A DNA stretch of 64,000 nucleotides from Methyloterricola oryzae (GTDB taxonomy: Bacteria; Pseudomonadota; Gammaproteobacteria; Methylococcales; Methylococcaceae). The stretch is taken from positions 22,509 through 86,508 of the forward strand of contig NZ_JYNS01000017.1 in the NCBI RefSeq assembly GCF_000934725.1. Direction: 5' to 3'. The notes beneath the pieces are model-generated. The model did no database searches. It saw only the letters and a program-made list of their open reading frames with translations, and was not told where the DNA came from. Both the position numbers and the translations under genes were made by a program. This document shows positions 25,441 to 34,866 of the stretch, piece after piece; position 1 is the first letter of the stretch, and each line of letters begins with the position of its first letter.

Positions 25441-25941
25441 TTAAAGGACTGTCGGGGCGCCTCGTTGGCTGGAGGGCCAACGGGGTTGATCACGAACGGG
25501 TTCCTGAGCATGCAGGCTTCGGCAGTATGCGCGTGCATGCGCGACAAAATTCAAGATTTCAACGGCACTATAGATCGTACGATTCATGCCATAGGCTTCC
25601 CATATTGCCTTCGCAATTTCCACCTGAGTTTCCGGAGCGGATCCCGTGTCCCGGGAGACTGCTCGCATGACCTCGGCATTGCCTGGTATTACATGAAGGA
25701 CGGCGATGGAATCCGAGTTTGCAAAGTCAAGCTCGTAGATCCGCATTGGGCTAAGGCAGTCTCGCAGGATGGATTTAGCGAGTTCCAGTGCAGAATCGAT
25801 CGCTGTGCTTCGCTCTCGTGTCGTTCCTGTGGACCGTGCGGTCGGGCCACGCCTTTCAATAACGAGATACCCTGGCAAATAGATGTTCCTCGCCTGGGAT
25901 ATGCGCAAGTCATCTGATTCCCATATGGTTAGCACATCCAT
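25441..25941 (-). CDS. Degenerate HIT-family-like protein
   Basis: A 166-residue protein. Its first 90 residues follow the HIT nucleotide-hydrolase plan: DDLRISQARNIYLPGYLVIE aligns by eye with the HIT strand pair, then a helix (IDSALELAKSILRDCL) and MRIYELDFANSDSIAVLHVIPG at the active-site loop. In active HIT enzymes that loop reads H-x-H-x-H; here only the last His remains, so the nucleophile is missing and catalysis is unlikely. ATG 25941 is preferred to 25986 because AAAGGG lies upstream. It sits divergently beside fae. The family call is by eye and of moderate certainty. Confidence 0.5.
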   Translation of the reverse strand: MDVLTIWESDDLRISQARNIYLPGYLVIERRGPTARSTGTTRERSTAIDSALELAKSILRDCLSPMRIYELDFANSDSIAVLHVIPGNAEVMRAVSRDTGSAPETQVEIAKAIWEAYGMNRTIYSAVEILNFVAHARAYCRSLHAQEPVRDQPRWPSSQRGAPTVL

Positions 25942-26303
25942 AAGTAAACCCTTTACAGCAGTGTTTTGAATTGGCGGCACGGGCATCGTGCCCTTCGCGC
26001 GACTTTGGTAATAGGCCTGTCAGCAGAAGCCATGCCACCGGTTGAGGGTCTGCAAAGTGGCGTGGTGCTTGGCCCGGTTTCGCTTCGGGAGTGTTAGGAC
26101 ATACGCCTGGCTGCCTGACTACCAGCAAATTGAGTCTTGGCAGTGGGCCATGCAACAGATGCTCATAGGTCTGGGGTGCGCAAAGCGCTGCAATTTAGTT
26201 GGCTTGTGCCTACGTGCAGTCACTCAGGCAGCAGATACTGCTCTTCACTGGACAGCAACTATGAATTGGTGCCGGAAAGGCGCGGAATAAACCTAATTAT
26301 TCG

Positions 26304-26319
26304 TGGCATGCATATTGCC
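26304..26319 (+). promoter_or_regulatory. Sigma-54 promoter of fae
   Basis: TGGCATGCATATTGCC is an exact TGGC-N7-TTGC match. The predicted start point is near 26330, leaving a ~79 nt leader before the fae ATG. Confidence 0.65.
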
Positions 26320-26332
26320 ATTTTACCTTTGA

Positions 26333-26362
26333 GGCGGCGCGTGCCTACTTGCTGACGCCGCC
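26333..26362 (+). promoter_or_regulatory. Stem-loop in the fae 5' leader
   Basis: GGCGGCG (26333-26339) pairs with CGCCGCC (26356-26362) around a 16-base loop. It begins within a few bases of the predicted transcription start, so it would cap the 5' end of the mRNA and may stabilise it. Confidence 0.4.
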
Positions 26363-26408
26363 CATCTTTCAATTTGAAAATCCCATGGTTTTTTGGAGTA
26401 ATTTCTAA

Positions 26409-26921
26409 ATGGCTAAGATCAATAAACTATTGGTTGGCGAGGCGCTGGTCGGTGACGGCAACGAGATCGCACACATCGATCTCATTCTTGGGCCCCGGGG
26501 CAGTGCGGCGGAAACCGCGTTTGCCAGTGCGCTGGTCAATAACAAGGACGGTTTCACAACACTTCTGGCGGTCGTGGCACCCAACCTGGCGGTGAAGCCG
26601 CATACGGTCCTTTACAACAAAGTGACCATCAAGAATGGAAAACAGGCCACTCAGATCTTCGGACCCGCGCAGCGCGGCGTCGCGCTGGCAGTCGCGGATT
26701 CAGTGGAGGATGGCACGATCCCGGCCGAAGAGGCCGAGGACATTTTCGTCTCGGTTGGTGTGTTCATCCATTGGCTGGCCGAGGACGACACAAAGATTCA
26801 GGATTTCAATTACGAAGCAACCCGGATTGCAATCAAACGTGCCGTGACCGGAGAGCCCAGCGCTGCAGAGGTCGTTTCTAAAAAGGCCATCACCGATCAT
26901 CCGTTCCAGGCGCACAAGTAG
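26409..26921 (+). CDS. fae: Formaldehyde-activating enzyme
   Basis: A 170-residue cytoplasmic enzyme that condenses formaldehyde with tetrahydromethanopterin to methylene-H4MPT, the first step of the H4MPT-linked C1 oxidation route. The sequence is close to characterised Fae throughout: [20 protein letters not shown] with the conserved catalytic His (His22), [46 protein letters not shown] and the C-terminal HPF. It is full length with no missing residues. It stands alone, not beside other H4MPT genes, and has a sigma-54-like promoter, which is not the usual picture for a housekeeping C1 gene. It could be one of several paralogues in the genome. Confidence 0.96.
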   Translation: MAKINKLLVGEALVGDGNEIAHIDLILGPRGSAAETAFASALVNNKDGFTTLLAVVAPNLAVKPHTVLYNKVTIKNGKQATQIFGPAQRGVALAVADSVEDGTIPAEEAEDIFVSVGVFIHWLAEDDTKIQDFNYEATRIAIKRAVTGEPSAAEVVSKKAITDHPFQAHK

Positions 26922-27076
26922 TCGAAGCACGCTGGAAAACCCGCCTGCGCGCCTGCAAGCCGGCGTGTGCCGCGCGCGCGGGCAGGGTTCTCCGGACCGT
27001 ATGCTGGGGAGAGGTGAGGTGATGGCGCAGGGGGTTGTCGAGGCCTCACAGAGCTTTCTTGGAGTTGTGCAAGCCC

Positions 27077-27325
27077 ATGGCTTTTGGTTGTCGGAGCATG
27101 ACTGAAACGTCGGCAGAGATCATTCCGTTTCCGGATGCCAAAAGCTGGGATGCAATAGCTCGGCGTTATGCGGACTACGCTTTGAGCGGAGACCCGAGGG
27201 CAGCCTGCTTTTATCTTGAGCACGTACTCGGCGAGTTTCGCCTTTCCAGGCCACCAGCCAAGCTTTGCAGCGCTATCCAGGATGAGTTCAGACGGCGAGG
27301 GCTACGCGGCCCCCTGCGGTTCTAG
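27077..27325 (+). CDS. Small hypothetical protein downstream of fae
   Basis: About 82 residues. The core IIPFPDAKSWDAIARRYADYALSGD and ACFYLEHVLGEFRLSRPP is helical and charged, ending RRRGLRGPLRF. The family is not recognised. Candidate starts are TTG 27035, ATG 27077 and ATG 27098, and none has an ideal ribosome site. It is convergent with the RND adaptor gene (21 bp apart). It could be translated from the fae transcript, but a GC-rich imperfect hairpin (about 26938-26990) separates them. Confidence 0.45.
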   Translation: MAFGCRSMTETSAEIIPFPDAKSWDAIARRYADYALSGDPRAACFYLEHVLGEFRLSRPPAKLCSAIQDEFRRRGLRGPLRF

Positions 27326-27346
27326 GGATGCCCGGGAATCGTCGGG

Positions 27347-28555
27347 TTAACGACCGCCTGCTGTTTTCAAAGTGTCGTTGCGTTCGGCCACTGGCGCCGT
27401 ACTGACACTTTCGCCATCCACGAGCAAGTCGGACGGACTCGCTACCAAGGTATCGTCCAGGGAAATTCCTTCCAGCACTTCGACTTCCCGGCCGAAGTCT
27501 CGCCCAATGCCGACTCGACGAAACCGGATTCGATTTTCCCCATCGACCGTCACGACACGGGTCCCTTCAGCCTCGATGACCAGGACGTTGGCAGGCACGA
27601 TCAGGGCGCTCGAATTGCCCCTCATTGTGAGGCTGACATCGGCGTAGGCGCCAGGGAGCAAGCGGCCATCCTTATTTTCCAGGATGACGTCGACCTGTCG
27701 GGTGCGGGTCATGGGGTCCAAGGCGCCCGCGATGTGCTCGATGTGCGCTTTGCGGGGCTTGCCTTGGATTTCCGGAAAATTGATGGTGACTTCCCCGCCG
27801 AGCTGGATGTCCGCCGAGTAGATCTGGGGTACTTGTACGGTTAAGCGAAGAGGATCGGTCTGTGTCAGAGCGAAGAGTTCCTGGTTCCCGGCCGTGATCA
27901 GATTGCCGACATCGATGCTGCGCCGTGTAATGACTCCGGCGAATGGGGCGATAATGTGCCGATAGCCCTCGAGGTTTTGCAGCCTTTTCACGTTTGCCTC
28001 GGCCGCTGCGAGGTCGGCCTCGGCCTGCAGTGCGGCACTGCGCTTTTCATCGTATTCCTGCGGAGTAGCGCTATCGTTCTGGCTCAAAATCTTCCATCGC
28101 TTCCAGGTTGAACGAGCCAGATCCAGGCGGGTTCTGACCTGGGCAACGGTGGCTTTGGCTTGCGCCAGTTCTTGATCCAGTTCCGGGACATCGATGACGG
28201 CGAGAAGCTCGCCTTTGCTGACCTGGTCGCCGATGTTCTTGTACCAGGCGCTCAAATAGCCGTCGCAGCGGGCGAATATTTGAGTTTCGGTGTTGCCTCG
28301 CAGGGTTGCTGGCAAGCCGATACGCCGGCCACTTTCTGCTGGCTTCGGGTGAACGGTGATCACGCTACGCGGGAGACTTGCCAGGGTGCGCTGGCGTAGC
28401 TCTTCCCCGTGTTGCTGGTTGATGGCCAGCCGCGCCACGCCGCCTGTGGACAGTGCCAGGAGCACGGTGAAGCCGATTCGCTTTGACCACGCCAGTGTTC
28501 TATGCGCGTGTGTTCTGGAGGCGAGCGTACCGGCCGATGTCGGGTGAGAGTTCAT
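27347..28555 (-). CDS. RND efflux periplasmic adaptor (MFP), system 2
   Basis: A 402-residue membrane-fusion protein with a membrane anchor (IGFTVLLALSTGGVARLAI). Lipoyl-like segments are GLPATLRGNTETQIFARCDGYLS and IIAPFAGVITRRSIDVGNLITAG. An alpha-hairpin (ELDQELAQAKATVAQVRTRLDLA to DLAAAEANVKRLQNLEGY) lies between. It begins 8 bp after the permease stop and has no strong ribosome site, suggesting translational coupling. It is clearly paralogous to the system 1 adaptor. No outer-membrane channel is encoded in this unit. Confidence 0.88.
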   Translation of the reverse strand: MNSHPTSAGTLASRTHAHRTLAWSKRIGFTVLLALSTGGVARLAINQQHGEELRQRTLASLPRSVITVHPKPAESGRRIGLPATLRGNTETQIFARCDGYLSAWYKNIGDQVSKGELLAVIDVPELDQELAQAKATVAQVRTRLDLARSTWKRWKILSQNDSATPQEYDEKRSAALQAEADLAAAEANVKRLQNLEGYRHIIAPFAGVITRRSIDVGNLITAGNQELFALTQTDPLRLTVQVPQIYSADIQLGGEVTINFPEIQGKPRKAHIEHIAGALDPMTRTRQVDVILENKDGRLLPGAYADVSLTMRGNSSALIVPANVLVIEAEGTRVVTVDGENRIRFRRVGIGRDFGREVEVLEGISLDDTLVASPSDLLVDGESVSTAPVAERNDTLKTAGGR

Positions 28556-28563
28556 GAATGGGT

Positions 28564-31500
28564 TCAGGACGTTGCTGAAAGGGCGCGGGTTGAGTAGCGG
28601 TGGTCGAGCCAGCGATGGGCGCCAGCAAAAATCAGAGGTACAAATAACAGTGTCGATGCGGTGGCGAAGGCAAGGCCGCCTATCACCGCCCTGCCTAATG
28701 GGGCATTCTGCTCGGCGCCTTCCCCAAAGCCCAAGGCCATGGGAAGCATGCCAACGATCATGGCGAATGCGGTCATGAGCACGGGCCGAAGGCGAGTCGC
28801 CGCGGCTTCCAGTGCAGCCGTGACTGGAGGCACGCCCTCCGCCAGGCGTGTGCGCGCGAAAGACACCAGCAGGATGCTATTGGCCGTGACTACACCCATA
28901 GCCATGATCGCGCCGGTAAGGGCTGGTACGCTCAATGTGGTTCCGCTGAGAAACAGGGTCCAGCAGATCCCAGCCAAAGCGGCGGGAAGTGCGCTGACGA
29001 TGATGAGGGGGTCCAGCCAGGATTGAAAATTGACCACCAACAGCAAATAAAGCAGCAAGATTGCAACGGCGAGCCCGGTTCCCAGTCCGAGGAATGAGCT
29101 GCGTAGGGTCTCGATCTGCCCGCGAACCGCGATTTCCGCGCCTTTCGGCAGCAGGGACACTGTCTCCGCCACCAGGGCGTCAATTTCCCGGCCAACCGAA
29201 CCAAGGTCCCGGCCTGCGACATTGGCATACACGTTGAAGGAATTGTTGGCGTTAATGTGGGTTACCATGGCAGGCTGCAATGAGCGCTTCAGGCTGACGA
29301 GGTTCCCAAGGACCTGAGGCTCCTTAAGTGTGCTTCCCGCAACCGGCGTCCGCATCAGCGCGTCGATGCTATCCAGGTTCAGGGGGTTGCCCATCACACC
29401 GATATTAACCGTATTGCCATTTGCCGGATTCAACCAATAGGACGGGGCCGTCTGCATACTGCCGCTCAGCGTGAGCAATAGATTTTGCGCCACATCCCTG
29501 GCAGACAAACCCAATTGCTGAAGTTGTGTCCGGTTCATTTCGAGGTCCAAAGCCGGCTTATTCAAGCGTTGGTAGACATGGGCATCGACAATACCGGGAA
29601 TTTCGCGTAAGCGGTTATTAAGGTCAACGACCAGGGGCATGACTTGGTCTGGCTTTCCGCCAACAAACTGGATATCGATGGGGGCAGGAATGCCGAAATT
29701 GAGAGTCTGGCTGACTTGGTCCGCCGGCTGAAAGAAGAACTCCACACCGGGAAATCGGTGCGGAAGCTCCATGCGCAGTTCGGAGATGTAAGATTCGCTT
29801 GGCCCGTGAGTTTCTGGGTTGAGGGAAATCATGACCTCGGTATCTGCGGCATCCACGGTACCCGAGTTTCCAAACAGGGTGTTGCGCGTGCTGTAGGGAC
29901 CGCCAATGATGTCAACGATATCGCCAAGTTCGTCCGCCGGGATGCGTTCGCGGATGACGCGTTCCACCGCATCCACCAGCCTGGGCATTTCCTCGATGCG
30001 GGTGCCGGACGGCGCGCGAACATGCAGGCGAATTTGTCCCGCGTCCACGGCAGGGAATAAGTCCTCTCCCAGCAGGGGGGCCAGCCCCAGGGACAGCAGG
30101 CAGATACCGAGGAACAAAGAACCGAAGCGGGCCTTGTGTTTGAGCAGATGGCCGAGAAGACTCACATAATGATCGCGGAAGCGTTCGAATCCGCTTTCGA
30201 AGGCATGGTGAATCCGGCGAAACCGGCCAGACTGCGCGATCCTTGTCGGGTGGCTGCCGTGTTGGCTGGACATCGAATACATCACCAGCGTCGGCACCAG
30301 GGTCCGCGAGAGCACATAGGAGGCCAGCATGGCGAAGACGACGGCTTCCGCCATGGGCACGAACAGGCTATGGGCGACTCCGGTGAGGAAGAACATAGGG
30401 ACGAAGACGATGCAAATGCATAGCGTCGATACAAAGGCTGGCAGCGCGATTTCCTGGGCTCCATCCAGGATGGCCTGATGCGGGTTCTTTCCCATCAGCA
30501 TCTGGCGCTCGATGTTCTCGATCTCCACCGTCGCGTCGTCCACCAGAATTCCGACCGCCAGGGCAAGTCCACCCATGGTCATCAGGTTGATGGTCTCCCC
30601 CATGAGAAATAGGAGAATCAGCGAACTCATGATGGATAGCGGAATTGAAACCGCGATGATGCAGGTGCTCCGCCAGTTACCGAGAAACAGCAGGATCATG
30701 GCGGCCGTGAGGCTTGCCGCGATCAGGGCTTCGTGCAAGACGTTGCCGATGGCCGCCTTCACGAACAATGACTGGTCGAACATCAGACGCATGTCGATAC
30801 CGTCTGGCATGAGTTCCAGCATCTTCGGAATCGACGCCTTGACATGCTCCACCACGTCCAGGGTGGAGACGCTTCCCACCTTGAAGATTGAATTGATGAT
30901 CCCGCGCTCGCCATTCTGGCGGGCGATGGTAGTTACGGGAGTCGAGCCGTCTCGCACATTGGCGACGTCCTTGACGAGTGTGGTGGTGCCTTGCATGGTG
31001 CGCACAGGCAACTCACCCAAGCGGGGGATGGCGGCGATACTGCCATTTAGTGTCACGTCGTACTCGGTCGAGCCAATTTTTAGCGTTCCGGTGGGCAGGA
31101 TCAGGTTTTGCTCCGCCATGGCATCCACCAGATCGGCCGGCGCAAGGCCGCGTGCCAACAGGGAGGTTGGATCGACATTCAAGGTGACCTGGCGGCCTTT
31201 GGATCCATAGGGGCTGGTTAGGGCGACGCCGCGCTTGGCTTGCAGGACATTTCGCACGATGTTGTTGGTGAGGTCGTTGACCTCGGTTTCCGGCACGGTC
31301 GCGCTGGAGATTCCCAATTGAACCAGGGGCAGGTCCGCAGCGGAGTACTGGATGATCTGAGGCGGTGAGGTGTTCGTGGGGAGAGATCGATAGACCGAGT
31401 TACTGCTGGACATCACCTGCGCAATGGCGGTGCGGATGTCGGTCCCGGGGTGGAAAAAGACCTTGATGACCGAGGCTCCCGCGAGCGACAGTGACTCGCT

Positions 31501-31737
31501 GTGCTCTATGCCGTCGATGAGCGACATGGATCGCTCCACGTTTCCAGCGAGGCGGTCGGCGATTTCCTTTGCGTTCATGCCCTTGTAGTCCCAAAGCATG
31601 GCGACGACGGGAATGTCGATACGGGGAAAAATGTCCGTCGGCATTCGTGTCAGAACGTAGGGCATGGACAGCAGGATGAGTAACGCCGCGACCACAAAGG
31701 TATAGGGTCGGCGCAAGGCGATATTGACTATCCACAT
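28564..31737 (-). CDS. RND efflux permease, system 2
   Basis: A 1057-residue permease of the same subgroup as system 1; both start with a short leader then RRPYTF/SRPYTF. The TM4 proton-relay motif is GILVDDATVEIENI, with the normal Asp-Asp pair. The C-terminal repeat has PALTGAIMAMGVVTANSILLVSF. It is expected to form a trimer in the inner membrane with the adjacent adaptor. It lies downstream of the dienelactone hydrolase and PepSY genes after a 158-bp gap with no visible terminator, so it may belong to that transcript. Confidence 0.9.
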   Translation of the reverse strand: MWIVNIALRRPYTFVVAALLILLSMPYVLTRMPTDIFPRIDIPVVAMLWDYKGMNAKEIADRLAGNVERSMSLIDGIEHSESLSLAGASVIKVFFHPGTDIRTAIAQVMSSSNSVYRSLPTNTSPPQIIQYSAADLPLVQLGISSATVPETEVNDLTNNIVRNVLQAKRGVALTSPYGSKGRQVTLNVDPTSLLARGLAPADLVDAMAEQNLILPTGTLKIGSTEYDVTLNGSIAAIPRLGELPVRTMQGTTTLVKDVANVRDGSTPVTTIARQNGERGIINSIFKVGSVSTLDVVEHVKASIPKMLELMPDGIDMRLMFDQSLFVKAAIGNVLHEALIAASLTAAMILLFLGNWRSTCIIAVSIPLSIMSSLILLFLMGETINLMTMGGLALAVGILVDDATVEIENIERQMLMGKNPHQAILDGAQEIALPAFVSTLCICIVFVPMFFLTGVAHSLFVPMAEAVVFAMLASYVLSRTLVPTLVMYSMSSQHGSHPTRIAQSGRFRRIHHAFESGFERFRDHYVSLLGHLLKHKARFGSLFLGICLLSLGLAPLLGEDLFPAVDAGQIRLHVRAPSGTRIEEMPRLVDAVERVIRERIPADELGDIVDIIGGPYSTRNTLFGNSGTVDAADTEVMISLNPETHGPSESYISELRMELPHRFPGVEFFFQPADQVSQTLNFGIPAPIDIQFVGGKPDQVMPLVVDLNNRLREIPGIVDAHVYQRLNKPALDLEMNRTQLQQLGLSARDVAQNLLLTLSGSMQTAPSYWLNPANGNTVNIGVMGNPLNLDSIDALMRTPVAGSTLKEPQVLGNLVSLKRSLQPAMVTHINANNSFNVYANVAGRDLGSVGREIDALVAETVSLLPKGAEIAVRGQIETLRSSFLGLGTGLAVAILLLYLLLVVNFQSWLDPLIIVSALPAALAGICWTLFLSGTTLSVPALTGAIMAMGVVTANSILLVSFARTRLAEGVPPVTAALEAAATRLRPVLMTAFAMIVGMLPMALGFGEGAEQNAPLGRAVIGGLAFATASTLLFVPLIFAGAHRWLDHRYSTRALSATS

Positions 31738-31895
31738 GGGCAGCGCGGTCGGGGCGGTCTCAGTTGGGGCTAAGGGGATCGGTTATGAGGTGTCGAAGGG
31801 CACTGACCAAGTTCAATGCCCATCGTGGCGGTTGCCGTCTGGGGATTCATACACATGTTCGGGACAGCGGGCGGCACCGCGAACACGGATTCCCT

Positions 31896-33518
31896 TCAGC
31901 CCGCTGATGTTTCAGGCAATGGCGTGGCACCGACCTGGATCGGCGTGCCCGCGCGCCTCTTGACACGGAAGGTGAGCTTAAGCCGTTTCCAGGCGAGCCA
32001 TACCGACGTGACGCTCAGCACCAACCCGAGACCGATCCATGTAAGCATCCAGGCGTCCCACAAGGGACGGACCTGCAGCCAGGCAAGATCCCAGTAGTGC
32101 AGCAGATTGAAGGCCCAGCGAAAGACCCGGCGGCTTTGGTCCTGCTTAACCAAAATGCGCCCGTCCAGCGGATCGACATAGAGTCTGCTGCCGGATGAGT
32201 CCGCGACATCGACCCTGGCGGCGGGTAGCGGCCGGTCCCAGGTTCCCCGGCCACGGCGCGGATAATAGTAGCTGTCATAGTCGTCCAGCGCTGCCGCGGT
32301 GATGCTTTTCTCAACTCCGTACAGTCTGTGTGCGGCGTCCAGCAGAGCGGCTTCGCTGAAGCGCTCCGCGCCGCCCTGGGTTGAATGGACGAAACGAGCA
32401 CCATCTGCGGTATAGGCCAGCAAGATTGCCTCCCCACCCAGACGGCGCCAATTGAGTTCCACAACCTCGGATTCATCCAATAGGCCGGGCTTCCAGTCGC
32501 GCATGGTCTGCGGCAAGTCGCTTCCAAGGTACTGGACCAATTCTGCTCGGCTGGGATTGGCATTTGAGAACATCTGCCAGGGATTGGTCGAAAGATATCC
32601 ACTCAATCCCCAACCCAAGGCAACCGTGCCTCCAATCAGTCCGCCCCAGAAGTGCCACTTCCACCAGACGTCACGGTATGGCTGAGTGCGGCCCCGAGAG
32701 TATGTGGGTTTGCCAAACCAACCGGGACGCCATCTCAGCCAGCCGATGATGAGGCCAGTCAAGCATGCGGCAGTCGCGCCAAATCCCAGCCAAAGCTGCA
32801 CATTGTGACGAGATTCCCCCGGGCTGATCACATCGATGAAGCGCAAGAGGTGGATCCAGTTTCCAGTGTAATAAAGCGCGCGCTCGAATTCAGTCGACGC
32901 ACGAATCACTTCGCCGGTGCGGGCGGAAATCAAGAGTTGGGTTCCGTGTCCGTCCTCGACCGCGATGCGATGGAAGGGCTTCCAGGATTCTTGATTGTTC
33001 AGGGTGCTATCAGTTTCAATCGTATCCAGGTAGCTTACCGCAGCCGGGCCGCCTTCGCTGCTGACCCAGTGCGCAGCGGTGCGCAGGGCATCTTCGACGC
33101 TGATCCGCCGCAGGGTACCGTCCAGGGCCGATATGGCGAACCGTTTACCGGGGCCATTTTCAATCAGCCAAACCGGCTGTCCAGCCTCGCGCAGCAATCG
33201 TGCATCGACAATACTGTCCGCACTTGCGCTTGCTTTAGCGCCAGTCTGCGCCGTTGGCTGGGTTTTGCCCTCTGTTAAGAGCGCTTTCTCGGCCGTTGCC
33301 TGCGCCTTTCTGGCGGCGGCGCTTCGCTCCCAGGCCTCACCCAGACTGAGCCAATCGGCCTGCGGTTTCAAAGGTTCCGCGTGCTGCAACTGCGCTTCAC
33401 GGCTCTCATTGAGGTTCTCCGTGTACATGATGACAATGCCCGAGGCAAACCAGACAGCCATGAACAACGCCAGAAGCACACCTATCCAGCGATGAATCCA
33501 AAACAGCGTACTTTTCAT
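31896..33518 (-). CDS. PepSY-associated transmembrane protein
   Basis: A 540-residue inner-membrane protein with the PepSY-TM plan. TM1 is FWIHRWIGVLLALFMAVWFASG. A large periplasmic part follows, then TM2 LWLGFGATAACLTGLIIGWLRW, TM3 HFWGGLIGGTVALGWGLSGYLS and a C-terminal TM4 WMLTWIGLGLVLSVTSVWLAW. PepSY segments include LDGTLRRISVEDALRTA and YVDPLDGRILVKQD. Conserved His residues in TM1 and TM3 may bind haem or transfer electrons. The family is often linked to TonB receptors and iron-siderophore reduction. It begins 24 bp after the dienelactone hydrolase stop, so the two form an operon. Confidence 0.82.
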   Translation of the reverse strand: MKSTLFWIHRWIGVLLALFMAVWFASGIVIMYTENLNESREAQLQHAEPLKPQADWLSLGEAWERSAAARKAQATAEKALLTEGKTQPTAQTGAKASASADSIVDARLLREAGQPVWLIENGPGKRFAISALDGTLRRISVEDALRTAAHWVSSEGGPAAVSYLDTIETDSTLNNQESWKPFHRIAVEDGHGTQLLISARTGEVIRASTEFERALYYTGNWIHLLRFIDVISPGESRHNVQLWLGFGATAACLTGLIIGWLRWRPGWFGKPTYSRGRTQPYRDVWWKWHFWGGLIGGTVALGWGLSGYLSTNPWQMFSNANPSRAELVQYLGSDLPQTMRDWKPGLLDESEVVELNWRRLGGEAILLAYTADGARFVHSTQGGAERFSEAALLDAAHRLYGVEKSITAAALDDYDSYYYPRRGRGTWDRPLPAARVDVADSSGSRLYVDPLDGRILVKQDQSRRVFRWAFNLLHYWDLAWLQVRPLWDAWMLTWIGLGLVLSVTSVWLAWKRLKLTFRVKRRAGTPIQVGATPLPETSAG

Positions 33519-33542
33519 TCCGGTGTTTCCCCTTTTGCCGAA

Positions 33543-34439
33543 TCAGGCGCGTAGATACTTGTTGAAAAATTCGATGGTTCGCTGCCACGCCAGCTTGGCG
33601 GCGGCCTCGTCGTAACGGGGTGTGGTGTCATTGTTGAATCCATGCTGAACACCTGGGTAAATGAAGGCCTGGTAATTGATCTTGGCGGCCTTTAAGGCTT
33701 CTTCATAGGCTGGCCAGCCGGCATTGATTCGATCATCGCTTCCGGCGTAGTGAAGCAGGAGCGGGGCCTTGATCTTGGGTACGTCAGTCGTCGGCGGCTG
33801 ATTGCCATAGAACGGCACCGAAGCGGCGAGTTCGGGGATTCGGGTCGCCAAGTAATTTGAAATGCCTCCGCCATAGCAGAATCCGACGACTCCAACCTTT
33901 CCATTTCCCTCCGGTAGGTACCTGAGAATACCGGCAGCCGAAACGAAGTCGGCTCGTGTTTTGGTCTGGTCCAATTTCTGGAATAGTTCGCGGGCTTTAT
34001 CTTCGTCTCCTGGGTAGCCACCCAGCGGAAACAGCGCATCCGGAGCAAAGGCAATGAAGTTGTCCAGCGCCAATCGCCTGGCAATGTCTTCGATATGGGG
34101 GTTCAGCCCGCGGTTCTCGTGAACGACAAGGACTGTCGGCAGTTTCTTTCCTTGCGCCTGAGCCGGGCGCGCCAAATAGCCTTTTATTTTTCCATAGCCC
34201 TCAATACTGGTTGCGAATTCCACATAGCTGGTCTGGATGCGCGGGTCGTCGTTAGCCACCTGTTGGGCTTCGGCAAACCTGGGGCTCAATGCTTCAAGGA
34301 GGCCGGCCGCTGTAATTCCGCCGATCGCGAATCGCGCGGCACCCTCCAGGAAGCCACGGCGGCTGGTTGCTCCATGGACATAGCTGTCAAAGAGTTTGAG
34401 GACTTCCGGATGAAAGTCGTCGGCGGTTTTGCGCGGCAT
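33543..34439 (-). CDS. Dienelactone hydrolase family protein, Tat-exported
   Basis: A 298-residue alpha/beta hydrolase. The N-terminus carries a twin-arginine signal preceded by ~25 residues (TSRRGFLEGAARFAIGGITAAG). The catalytic triad is visible: Cys in VGVVGFCYGGGIS, Asp in YAGSDDRINAG and His in PGVQHGFNND. This matches dienelactone hydrolases and carboxymethylenebutenolidase-like exported proteins. Export implies a periplasmic ester or lactone substrate. It is first in a unit with PepSY and RND system 2, and has a sigma-54-like element 102 bp upstream. The lone Tat-subunit gene nearby fits its export route. Confidence 0.88.
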   Translation of the reverse strand: MPRKTADDFHPEVLKLFDSYVHGATSRRGFLEGAARFAIGGITAAGLLEALSPRFAEAQQVANDDPRIQTSYVEFATSIEGYGKIKGYLARPAQAQGKKLPTVLVVHENRGLNPHIEDIARRLALDNFIAFAPDALFPLGGYPGDEDKARELFQKLDQTKTRADFVSAAGILRYLPEGNGKVGVVGFCYGGGISNYLATRIPELAASVPFYGNQPPTTDVPKIKAPLLLHYAGSDDRINAGWPAYEEALKAAKINYQAFIYPGVQHGFNNDTTPRYDEAAAKLAWQRTIEFFNKYLRA

Positions 34440-34540
34440 CGTAAGGTTCCCCCATTTGGCTTTGAAGATGTGCGTGTTCGGGAACCTGCGGACACCGATG
34501 TGATGTTGGTTGGCAGTTCCCTATGTGTTCGTAAGGAATC

Positions 34541-34556
34541 AGCAGCCATCGTGCCA
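34541..34556 (-). promoter_or_regulatory. Sigma-54 promoter of the hydrolase-PepSY-RND2 operon
   Basis: The minus strand reads TGGCACGATGGCTGCT: perfect TGGCACG -24 box, correct spacing, -12 box CTGCT. The predicted start is near 34531. It matches the arylsulfotransferase element at 14 of 16 bases. Confidence 0.6.
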
Positions 34557-34866
34557 GAGCTGGCCAATTTGGCGATTGTGCCCACTTTCGAGCATGGAGC
34601 GGCGTAAGACTCTGATCGAATGTTCCATGCGCAACACATCAATCAGGCCTTAGCTCATCCATTAGGCCCTGACCTGCTGCTCAGGCACCATTTGGTTGTT
34701 TGCCTGTTGATGGTGAGACAGAGGGAGTCATTGAGGGCATCAGCATGGACAAATCCAGCGGCGAACCAGTGCCCCGTCGGAGAAATTCAGGTTTTGTCCC
34801 AGGGAAATGGAACCGGGATTTGGTACCTTGAACTCGGTTCTTGTAGGCCGAAGCAATTCCGCTTCC

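Larger units (their letters stand above)
25942..26408. promoter_or_regulatory. Regulatory gap upstream of fae
   Basis: No gene is supported. Features seen are a hairpin GGCACG-ggcat-CGTGCC at 25976-25992, an inverted repeat AGCAG-ata-CTGCT at 26230-26242 (about 94 bp before the predicted fae start point), the sigma-54 element at 26304-26319 and a leader stem at 26333-26362. Confidence 0.5.
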
